Part shown: positions 52,192-61,941 of the stretch, piece by piece | How positions within the stretch are numbered: the first letter of the stretch is position 1 | Layout of the letters: each line of letters begins with the position of its first letter | Source: Epiperipatus broadwayi | Lineage: Eukaryota > Onychophora > Udeonychophora > Euonychophora > Peripatidae | Length of the DNA stretch: 64,000 nucleotides | Assembly: GCA_028023455.1 (NCBI GenBank) | Contig: JAQFVV010006274.1 | Coordinates: 186,001-250,000 of the forward strand | Reading direction: 5' to 3' | The notes under the pieces: model-generated | The model's input: the letters and a program-made list of their open reading frames with translations, nothing else | What the model was told of the DNA's origin: nothing | The model's database searches: none | Translations under genes and position numbers: made by a program

Positions 52192-52365
52192 AATGAGAGA
52201 TTGAAAAAATTGTGTGAGAGAAATGATGTTACGTTTGTGGATGTGTGGAATTTTTTTATTGGGAAGAGGGAGTTATTTAGTAAAGATGGGTTGCACTTAG
52301 GGAAACAAGGAAGTGAAGTTGTAGGGAGTCTGATTTATAAAGAATGTAATTCGGGAAACTTGTAA
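52192..52365 (+). pseudogene. LINE ORF1 C-terminal SGNH hydrolase-like domain (5' truncated)
   Basis: The frame NERLKKLCERNDVTFVDVW continues through a piece ending SKDGLHLGKQGSEVVG and stops at TAA 52363-52365. A hydrophobic FVDVW strand followed by DGLHL is the C-terminal block of SGNH (GDSL-like) esterase domains, whose Asp and His catalytic residues lie in DxxH. Such domains occur in ORF1 of several LINE clades. Everything upstream is lost, so this marks the 5' truncation point of the insertion. A G homopolymer and a spacer separate it from ORF2. Confidence 0.65.
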
Positions 52366-52571
52366 AGGGGGGGGGGGATTTTAAATTGTAGTGTTATTAA
52401 AAAGAAGAAGAACGGATGGGACGTAAGGAATAAACAAAGGGCAGTTGATTTAGATATAAATGTAGATGTGGAGAGGAAATGGGTTTGTAAAATTAATGGT
52501 AAGCAAGTTATTTATAAACATAATGGAGAAAAAAGAATCAAAAAAATTTTATAAAAGAGTAGTAAGAAAAA

Positions 52572-53280
52572 AAAATGTTAAAATTGGATATTTGAATATG
52601 CAAGGTAGTAGGAGACCAGAAAAGTAGCAGGAATTAAACAAAGCAATTAAAAATGAAGCGCTTGAGGTATTAGCAATAGTGGAAACACATCTAAGAGAAG
52701 AAGAAGAACCTGTTTTGGAAGAGTTGGTATGGCAGGGTATAAAAAGAAAAGAGAAAGAAAAAAAGGGTGGCGGTATAGGTGTTATTTCAAAAAAAAATTT
52801 AAATATTGTTAAATGCCAAGAACATCTGTGGTTTGAAATAAGGTTGAGAAAACAAGAATGGATGGTGGCTATAGTTTATATAGCTACTGGAGATAGTCAA
52901 ACTATAATGGAGTGGAACAATAGAATATATGAGTGCCTAGTTAAGAATATACAGAGTTTAAAGAAAAGGGGAAGAGAATAATGGTTATAGGAGATATGAA
53001 TGGGCATATTGAAGAAATTGATGATGTAGACAATAAGAATAGACAGCTTTGAAAGAAATTTTGTCACAGAGTAAATTTGAGCATTGGAAATTTATCAAAT
53101 AGTTATGAGGGACAATACCCATGGTCTAGGAATAATATATCCCACACAATAAATTATGTATTGGTAGAGAAAGAGGGAATGAATAAAGTACGGAAAATTA
53201 AGGTGTTTTATAATGAAGAGAGAGTATGTAATAGTGATCATAATTTCTTTGTAATTGAAATGGTTAGTAATGTGATGGAA
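52572..53280 (+). pseudogene. LINE ORF2, AP-endonuclease domain (broken)
   Basis: Across two frames it shows KIGYLNMQGSR, the catalytic VETHL, GGGIGVISKKN, VIGDMNGHIEE (the Asp-Asn of GDxN), then NISHTINYVLVEKEG and NSDHNFFVIEM (terminal SDH). These motifs in this order define the APE-type endonuclease that nicks the target for target-primed reverse transcription. An in-frame stop after RRPEK and a frameshift near 52980 break it. Confidence 0.8.
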
Positions 53281-53959
53281 AATAGAAATAAAAGTAGAAA
53301 TAATAATGAAAGATGTGGATGGAGAGTGAATGATAAAAATAAGTTAGAAGAGTATAAAATACAAGTTGAAGAAACCATGGAAGAGTTGGTTGGAAATGAG
53401 GATGAGGATGGGTGTGTTGAAATAAAAAAAGTGGCAAATAGGGTTTTACGTGAGAATATTCAGAAGAATAAAAGTAATAGAAAAATGAGAGTTAGTAAAA
53501 GTGTAAAAGAGAGGAAGAAAGCATGCAGAGAATATAAGTGTGCTATTAAGAACAAAGAAAGTGAAAAAGATATTAATGCTAAATGGGAAAAGTACTTAGA
53601 ATAGAAGAAATTAGCTAAAATTGATAATTATAGAGAGAGAATGAAACTAAATAGTAAATTATTGGATGATATTAATAAAAGTGGAAAAGATGGGAGTAAA
53701 AAATTTTGGAATTACATTAAAAGAAGAAATTTAGGAGAGAAATTTAGGATGAGGAGGGAATAGAGTGTAGCTCTAGAGAAGAATTGGAGAAAATATTGAA
53801 TAGTTATGTAATTGATATAGAAAAGATGTTAGATGTGAAGGATCGAGGGATAGAAAATATGAAAGCATATAGTAATGGGAATATTAGGTTTACAGAAAAT
53901 GAATTGAATGAGGCAGGAAAGAAATTGAGAAGTGGTAAGGCAAGAGGGTGAGATGGATG

Positions 53960-54860
53960 GGCAGCAGAGATGGTAATGAATTTAGGGTGTAGGGCAAAAG
54001 TAAAGTTACTGTCATGTTTTAATAAGATGGCACAGAAGAGAGTTTTTCTGGGTAGTTGGAGTAATACAAGAGTAAGGTTATTATTTAAAGGAAAAGGTAA
54101 GGATCATAGAAAGTTAAATAATTATAGACCAATAGCAGTAATATCAGTTTTATATAAAGTTTTTTCATATATGGCTGGAAGAGTTGCAAAATGGATAGAA
54201 GAAAATAACGTAGTGTGGGAAATGTAAGGAGTTTTAGGTCAGATAGGTGTATAGGAGAAAGTTTATTTGTAGTTACACAACTTATAGATATGAGTAGGAA
54301 TTCAGGTATACAGTTATATATGAGTTTTATAGATATAGAGAAGGCATATGATAGAGTGAATAGAAATAGATTAAGGATAAGTTTAGCAAATCTGAGAATG
54401 GATGAAGTTTTAGTGGGTGTTATTAAAAAATTATATGAAAATAATTACTATACATATCAATTAGGGGATATAGAATCAGTTAAAGTTAAAAATGGGATGG
54501 GACTGAGGCAAGGATGCCCTACATCACCTATTTTGCTTGTGTTGTATTTAAATGAAATGGAGAGAGCACTAGAAAGTCTAGGAAGAGAGATAGAGACACT
54601 GTTAATAGGTGGCAAGAGAGTATATACATTGTCGGGCCTTTTTTTTTTTGCAGATGATAAGATATGGAAGTTATGCTGAGGACATGCGCAAGGGTAGGTA
54701 AAGATATGGGGATTAAATTTAGTGAAGAAAAATCAAATATAATGATGGGGAATACTGAAGAAAGAGAAGACAAAGATTTCTTATTGGGGGATATAAAGTT
54801 AAGTGTGGTGAATAGATATAGTTATTTGGGAATCATCTTGAGTAATAACAAAAATTGCTC
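53960..54860 (+). pseudogene. LINE ORF2, reverse transcriptase domain (broken)
   Basis: Motifs in order: KGKGKDHRKLNNYRPIAVIS, a thumb-proximal KWIEENNVVWE, MSFIDIEKAYDRVNRN (RT motif A Asp), GLRQGCPTSPILLVLYLNEM (motif B), FFFADDKIW (motif C, FADD), GIKFSEEKSNIM and YSYLGIILSNN. A frameshift around 54220 and another at 54670 interrupt the frame. The catalytic Asp residues are still visible, but the ORF cannot make an intact enzyme. Confidence 0.85.
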
Positions 54861-55406
54861 GGATGAATGGGAGAAAAAATTGATAAATGAAGCAAAGAAA
54901 AGAAAGGGATCAATAAAGAAATTAACAGTGTTTTTATATAATAATAAATATGATGTAGCTAGAATTGTATGGAAGGGAGTGGCAGTATCAGGGTTAATAT
55001 ATGGCAATGATGCATTATGTGTTAGTAAAAGGGTATTAGATTGCTTAGGAAAAATACAAAGGGAAGTAGGAAGACATGCATTAGATGCTGAGGTGTGGAC
55101 AGCAAAGGAGGCAATTCAAGGAGAAATGGTATGGTCAAGTTTTTATATGAGGGATGCAAAAAGCAAATTGAAAATGTTCGGTAGATTGCAGTTTATGGAT
55201 AATAAAAGAATAGACAAAATAGTATTTAATTGGGTTACAAAGAAGTTATATCAGTATACTTGTACAAAAGGTGGGATGATTGTGTTAGGAGGATTGTTGA
55301 ATGTCATAGTGGTAAGGAGTGGGATAAAAGAATAGATGCATTAATAAAAAATAGGGAGTTGGAGAAATGGAGAACTAGTATGGAGAGTAAAACAAGTTTA
55401 AATATA
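54861..55406 (+). pseudogene. LINE ORF2, region after RT, up to the D insertion
   Basis: The frame continues to about 55280 and then shifts; the true continuation is LYKRWDDCVRRIVECHSGKE, followed by KWRTSMESKTSLNI at the insertion point. After removal of D, the next codons (TAT AGA AAT) continue in frame as YRNKRNIACDLIYNNSKESS. The KTSL...Y pattern resembles the conserved segment before the C-terminal motif in related LINEs. Confidence 0.7.
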
Positions 55407-57410
55407 TTGTACCAGTCGAAAAACCCACCACCTGAACGCAAGTCGGACCCAAACTCAGCTGAATCAAACTGAATTCAAACCCAACTCAACAGCTCAGATT
55501 AGTAGAAATCTAAATCGACGGCACAGTGCTTTGCGTCAAGAAACTAGCTCAATGGTTGGTGAGGATCTGAGACCCCTGAACTGACATTAATATCTGATAA
55601 TAAACTGAATAAAAATAAATTTAAATTGAATCATATGTATATGTTCGAGTTGCCAACACAGACAGCGAGCATTAACATTAAAATAATTATGAAAAAATTA
55701 AGAACTAAGAAACCAAGTGTGTTTAGAAAATATTTAATAATAATAATTTGTTTGGTTTGAATTTTAAATAAAGATTAAGTTAATTAATTTTAGTCCTTAA
55801 ACAAAATTTATAATTATAATAAGAGTGGCAGTCCTCATTATATGCCAATGAATATTATGCAATATTTGAAAGTCTATGTCTATGCCCCCAACAAGGAATA
55901 AAAGGCAGATGAAGGTATTCATTAGTAAAGGAAATTTTTACTCTTTTATACGAAAGAATGTGATGTTTATTTTCACATTCGCAAATCCATTCATGAAGAG
56001 CAAGATACGTATTTTAGGGCATAACTTTGATCTTTATTAGAGAACTTATTTTGAGATATAACGGAGAATTTGTTGGACTTTAATTTAAATCACTTCATCA
56101 CAAATTACAAGCATCAGAGTGGGCTTTACCGGAACAGAGAGGCAACGGTGCTGACGAATTATGAGCTATAATAAAATGAAATTGAAAGATGATAGCTGGT
56201 CAATAATCTAAGTCCTATGGCGGCTTGCATATGACAAGTCTTATGCCCTTTGACTAATAGGAACAGGAGAGGAAGTGCTTTCTTCCTTGATAATTTAAAA
56301 TAACAGAAATATTATCACCGACCAGCCTGACGGAGTGAAAGATTGCCCTACATCAGCAACATTCGAAGATGATGACTTGATAGTCATCGTTTGAAAAATA
56401 AAACCCAATTATAGAATGCTCTATGTGATGACTTGATCAATTTAATCAAAGTTAAATGAGCTTTTAACTAAAATTATTTAAAGTATTTGTAAATCATATT
56501 AATTATGCCCCAATCATCATGCCCTTCCTGAATCTAAATAGCAAGTAATTGAAATTTGAATTAGAATATATTTGATTCCTTTATCGGCCCTTTTGCAAAA
56601 ATATTTTAACATTATATATATGAATAAATACATATTGGTAAACACGAGAAAATAACTGGGGCATAGATTAGAAACAGAGCTAATAATTTATTATTAGCCA
56701 ATTATAAAAATAACACACATTTAATAATTTCTTTCAACTCGATGATTGATAGAACTGTATAAATCTAGTTCTAACGGGTGAGAATTAACTATCAGAATTA
56801 AGTTTATATTACTTGTATAAGGAAAAGAAAACAAAGGAGATCATTGAGTCGAAGGATTATTGGCATATCATTAAAAATAACATTAATAAATTTACTCAAT
56901 AAATATACATAATAAAATAAATGAACCGTCACGTAAGAAAGAAAAGTTAAAGACTAGAAGTTGAGAGAATTATGATATAATAGCATAAATAAAAGTAAGT
57001 TTACACAGAGATTATTACACAGAGATTATGACATTTATAGAATGAAAAGAGCTCTTAAAAGGAGTGTAAAGTAAAGTTCGGAACTGGCCAGAAAATTTAA
57101 GGTTCATTATGGAAATATATTACCCATTTCTTCCGGGCTGGATCCTTAGGTTACATGTCCAAGTTGGTAAAAACATAGGCACGCATTTAGTTGATTACTT
57201 GAACAGCATTTTATTTGATTTTGGCAGCATGATTTGTCTGGAAAAGATTCAGCAGCTCCATTGAAGATTTTCAGGGGACTTCAGGAACCGATAGCCAGAT
57301 TCCGACGTTTAGCCCCTTACCATGATTGAAACACTATTTAAAATGCACAGAGTTTACTGCACATCTCTACAACAAAGATGGCTTCTTTTTTCTCTCCAAA
57401 CTTTTCAGAG

Positions 57411-57419
57411 CTATATATA
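57411..57419 (-). promoter_or_regulatory. TATA-like box in element D
   Basis: TATATATAG on the minus strand, about 630 bp from the 3' end. It is weaker evidence than in B and C because TA runs are common here, but position and orientation agree with them. Confidence 0.3.
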
Positions 57420-57655
57420 CTGTCCTCTGATGCCTTCAGGCTAGTGCTTCTTTCATTATCAATGTTTTTAGATTTACTGGTTGTTTTTAGATACATTCCT
57501 TTGATAAGGCTTTCAAACTCATTAACTTGAATTCATTTTCTAATTAGAAAATGAATTCTTAAAATCAGAAAATGATTTTAATTAGGAAATCCTTATCTTT
57601 TTTCTAATCAATAAAACTTTAACTGTTGTTTTTGGAAAGGGAAAATCTGAAAGCT

Positions 57656-57705
57656 TATCGAAAGAATGTAGCTTTTAATATATCGAAAGAATGTAGCTTT
57701 TAATC
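57656..57705. repeat. 25-bp tandem duplication in element D
   Basis: Two adjacent copies of a unit with TATCGAAAGAATGTAGC. Confidence 0.85.
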
Positions 57706-58015
57706 ATTAAAACTTTATCAAATTATTTAAAAGTAAAAAACAAATAGTCCCGACGCAATGAAACTTTCAAACAATTATATATATTTAAATATTTACAAAT
57801 ATGTATGCAATCCACGCAGTTGTAATATATATAAATTCATGAATAATTTTATCATGAATTTATTAATAAAATTGATCAATTTAAATCTGAAAGAATTAAT
57901 TTATGAAATAAGTTTCCTTTATGGAAATTAGCATGGATTGAACGTATAAAGCCCCATTGCATCGGAAATTTAAAGTTAGTACTAGGGTTTGAAGTGGACT
58001 TATGGCTAGATGTCA

Positions 58016-58050
58016 TGAAGCTAGGATCGAACTCAGATCCGACTGCTTCA
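58016..58050 (+). other. 3'-terminal hairpin of D
   Basis: TGAAGC/GCTTCA outer stem with GGATC/GATCC inside, one base from the element end. Confidence 0.7.
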
Positions 58051-58051
58051 A

Positions 58052-58441
58052 TATATAGAAATAAACGGAACATTGCATGTGACTTAATTTATAATAATAG
58101 TAAGGAAAGTAGTTTATTGTTTAAGGCTCAAACGGGATCTTTATGAACAAAGAAATGTACACGAAAATGGAAAAATATGGGTGATTTAGTCTGCAAGTAG
58201 TGTAAGGAAGGCATAGAAAATATAAGGCATCTGTTACTTCAATGTAAATGCTTGGAAGCAGAAAGGGTACAAATAATGAAGTTATGGAAGATTAAATATG
58301 AACAAAGTGATTATACAGAAAGTGAGTTATTGGTTTTTATGCTAGGTTTGGAAAAAGATAAGGGGGATTTAGATATGAAGGTCATGGAGTTGACAAAGAT
58401 TATGTTGTGGAAATGGGATGGAGCAGAGTATGGGAAAACTT
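58052..58441 (+). pseudogene. LINE ORF2 C-terminus with CCHC-like motif
   Basis: Reading TAT AGA AAT from 58052, the frame gives FKAQTGSL, a stop, then VCK, a stop in place of the second residue after it, CKEGIENIRHLLLQC, and ends LWKWDGAEYGKT at TAG 58441. The CxxC...H...C spacing is the zinc-knuckle-like motif found at the ORF2 C-terminus of many LINEs. Two internal stops are present. Confidence 0.7.
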
Positions 58442-58620
58442 AGGGTGAACAATGGAAAAGGAAGGTAAAGTGGCTAGCAGGTTTCTCTGGGCATAGCTGC
58501 TGAGAGATTCCTGACTCCATTTAAGAAGAAGTCACAGTGCATCACATTACATCACATAATCTGCAAAGTATGAAACTGATGTTCATAATAAACTCCCCTA
58601 GTCAAAAAAAAAAAAAAAAA
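58442..58620 (+). other. LINE 3' UTR, polyadenylation signal and A tail
   Basis: AATAAA at 58587-58592 precedes a 17-A run (58604-58620), the 3' border of the LINE insertion. No convincing TSD was found because the 5' border is blurred. Confidence 0.75.
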
Positions 58621-58624
58621 CCCC

Positions 58625-58842
58625 CAATCATTTAATTTTAATGTAATATTTATTGACTAAATCATTTACAAAAAAAATTGCATAGATAAGAAAAAAATAC
58701 ATGTATATGATATTATAATTATATTTAATATATAAATATCATTTAGTTTTAATTTGATGTTTAGTGAATAAATTGTTTAGAAAAAAAATACATAGATAAG
58801 AAAAAAATATATGTACACAAAATTATAATTATATTGAATATA
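58625..58842. repeat. Two-copy tandem repeat, about 111-bp units
   Basis: The units at about 58625-58735 and 58736-58842 share CATAGATAAGAAAAAAATA and AATTATAATTATATT blocks. A2 is inserted at the end of the second unit. Confidence 0.7.
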
Positions 58843-61800
58843 TTGTGCCGGTCAAAATCGTGTATTCATTCAACAAAACCAATAATCCAAGCAAAAGTAC
58901 CTTGAATCCAACTATGCACAAGATACAGGTGTCAGGGCAAGGGTGAATCTGAACCTATTTGCCTGAACTATTGCCTCTCTGACCAATGGATAATGTTTGT
59001 GATGACACAAGCAGTGCTTGATTTTATTCCGTCCCAGCTGGAGGTCATGGTTCACAAAGAGACTCTAACTAATAACGGGTTTAATGATTTAGTGAATTGC
59101 AGAATGGTACAGATGTGATTGGATATTGATTACTAATGGTTTGAACCATAATAATTATAATTCTTTCTGGAAACATTACAAAGAAGTGAATTTAAATTGA
59201 AGAAATATTATAAATAAATAGAGTAATTAACCTTAGAGATTTGGAGTGATGACAAACTAAGCTAATTTAAAATAATAATATTACAGGAATTTATTAAGAA
59301 ATTTAGTTACAAAATAAGTTGGGTTTTGTTTATACAACTAGGTTATTTTTATTGAATTCGTTTTGATGTGGCTAAATGCAAGCCATTTAATAAAAAAGTA
59401 AAAGTTTGTTAAATGGTCTGCCAAGAAACAATCAGCAATAAAATATTATTAGCCCTCTTTAAGAGATTACAAATAAATCTATTATATATATATATTACAA
59501 GACATGAAAGATGTGCATTTAAAACACTATTACATTTAAATCAGTTTTCTATAATGAGTGTGGATGTGGAAAGCAAGATAGTTGATTTTAAATAAATTAG
59601 ATAATCATATTTAACTAATTAATGGAATTGGTTTGTGAAAGACGTGCCATAACGGCAGAGAGCATTTCAGGTTTGCTAAATAAAGATATAAAATGATGAT
59701 GAAGGCAGTATGCTATTATAGATCACAACAAAAGAATAAATGAGGTCTGTTATGAACCTCTAGGTGGCTTTGCTAAAAGAAATCCCTGGTATATACAGGT
59801 ATATGTTGAGAAATGCTGGCCCTCCAGCCAAAACATGTCTCTAAATAATATTTTTGATGTGCTGGACTTCCCATACACATCTTAATGGCAATGCCCGAAA
59901 AAGGATCCCTTGGTATGAACTATGTCTACTTTGAGGGAAAGTGAAAGATTGGACTGGTCATGTTTAAACTTCTGAAGGTCCTGAGGAGTACGTAGCAAAG
60001 CAAGAACAATAATAAATGAATGATTGTAGCTATAAATACATAATGCCTTAGACATATACAGATAGTGTATCACTAATGATAATAATAACTTAATTCCTGA
60101 TTAAAATAATCGGCTCCCTGACATAATTGAAAGTCCCCAGAAACCTTAAGCCATTAATGAATGGATCATAAATTATAATATAAAACGAAACACAAGAATT
60201 AAAACTAAAATATAAATTGTTTTCCACACTTTCCAAATATTTCATTTATTAATAAGTTATTAAATAGTTTATAATCGGGTAATTACAGAATAAGACTGTC
60301 TTTTAATTAACATAGATGGAGCATTGGATATCAAACTCACTTCTGCTGAAGTTTGACAATATACAGCATAATACATTATACATCGAATTTTTTACTATTT
60401 TCTGACAAATAAAAATATATATGTATGAAACATATACTGATAAAATGCTTTAAACAATTTTCTTTCAAGACATTTGTTTTACAGAAATTGTAATAGATTT
60501 TACTTAACTGATTTAATAAAATACAATAATTACGAGGGCAATTTTAAATTGGAGGTAATAATAAGATACTTTTTAAATAATTTCAATCATTTAAAAATAA
60601 ATTTATATTATAAGGTACAAAACTAAACGAGCTTTCTTTAATTAATTAATTTAACAGAATTAAGTCTCCTATAATGATTTTTAACTGGAGAAAATAAGAG
60701 GGAGAGGATTTAAAGTTAGTTTCTCGCAATTTCAGTAAGTCAAATATTCTAAATAAACCAACAAAATTTAATTAAATTTGCCGCATCAAAATAATGTGAG
60801 ATTTTTAGAAGAATTGATATTTTAAATTTAAGAGAAAAATTAGAAGACCCATTTTAAAAATAATTGTATAAACATTACAGATAGATAAAATATAAATTAA
60901 TATTGATTTAGAAAACAGGTAAAATAGAATCAGTGGCTTGCGGCAAATTGGAATGTTACCTCAGAATCAATCAGTAGACATTCCATGGCTTGAAATAGGC
61001 AGTTATACAGTCAGATCATTTAGCAGGCTTCCTTGACACAGTAGGCCCCGGCTAGATGTTGAAAGCAATGGAAAGGCATTGATGTGATCTTCTCACCCTG
61101 TCATCTCTTTAGTCACAATGTACTGTAAATCTAAACTACTCTCTTCAGTCAACTGTTCTTCATAAAAAAAATCCCTTCTTATCAAAAATTTCCACTATTT
61201 ATTAGATCTGGCTTTATCTATAGGATTCAATCTACAGTGACAACTGCCAATTGCAATTGCTCTAAGTGGCTCTCTGAGGTTGGTGCCTGCTTGGGAAGGA
61301 AATCTATAATCCTGCCTTAAACATGCCCCAAGGGTTCATTTGCTAATTAAAAGAAAACAGCAACAAGCATATTAAGTTTATCAGTCATTATATTAACAAA
61401 GCCTATTTAATTAATATTTAGATTAACAAAAATGTAAATTTTATTCAGAAAATTTTAGGAATTTGGTACAATGACTTTCAAATTTAATATTTGATATAAA
61501 CTTAAATAGAAATTTACAAAATATTTCCCACAAATATTACATTGTTTATATAATTGAACCTTTAATGTACATTTATCAAAAGATAAATATAAAATGTTAC
61601 CAACTGATTAATTTAAGAAAAATGAACTTTAATAAAAGAACTTAAAATATTTGTAACATTTTATAGATATCTAGGATTCAATTACATATCAATGCCAATT
61701 TAATAAAATAAACATAATATACAGTTTTACAAATATTATAAAATAAATAAACTATTATAAAAGGTTAGTTAATCATAAAATACAAATTAATTAGATAAAA

Positions 61801-61941
61801 GATAATATTGATTATAATTATACTACCACCTATTATGAGGTGGGTGTCAGTTAATATAAAAGGTTGGGTTCAAACCCACACTAGTGCTGATGACATTGGC
61901 ACTAGGTGAAGCAGAAATATGTACTATATTTCCAGCTTCAA
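58843..61941 (+). mobile_element. Noncoding TTG...CAA element A2 (3.1 kb)
   Basis: The inverted sister copy of A1 (7075-10349), about 48 kb away and colinear over nearly the full length. It starts TTGTGCCGGTCAAAATC and ends TGAAGC (61907-61912) hairpin GCTTCA (61935-61940) plus A. GTGAATCTGAACC is at 58943-58955 and GGGTTCAAACCC at 61866-61877. It lacks A1's ATT expansion and 45-bp duplication. The minus-strand frame 59882-60073 parallels the A1 frame at 9071 but is interrupted, as expected for noncoding sequence. Confidence 0.75.
61907..61940 (+). other. 3'-terminal hairpin of A2
   Basis: TGAAGC/GCTTCA outer stem with AAATA/TATTT inside, one base from the end of the element. Confidence 0.7.

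Larger units (their letters stand above)
55407..58051 (+). mobile_element. Noncoding TTG...CAA element D (2.6 kb), inserted in a LINE
   Basis: It starts TTGTACCAGTCGAAAAAC and ends in the hairpin TGAAGC (58016-58021) with GCTTCA (58045-58050), nested with GGATC/GATCC, plus A. GAATTCAAACCC lies at 55471-55482 and GGGTTTGAAG at 57985-57994. Flanks are ...AAATATA and TATAGAAA. Exact excision of TTG...CAA restores the LINE frame, so there seems to be no net target duplication. No protein is recognised inside. The interior contains GC-richer blocks unlike the LINE. Confidence 0.75.
52192..58620 (+). mobile_element. 5'-truncated, inactive LINE retrotransposon split by element D
   Basis: In order: ORF1 end with SGNH domain, ORF2 with APE endonuclease (about 52572-53280), reverse transcriptase (about 53960-54850), a C-terminal region (to 55406), then element D (55407-58051), then the remaining C-terminus with a CCHC-like motif (58052-58441), a 3' UTR with AATAAA at 58587-58592, and a 17-A tail ending at 58620. 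Several frameshifts and in-frame stops show it is dead. Motif style is reminiscent of LINEs from ticks and other chelicerates, but I cannot name the clade. Confidence 0.85.
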
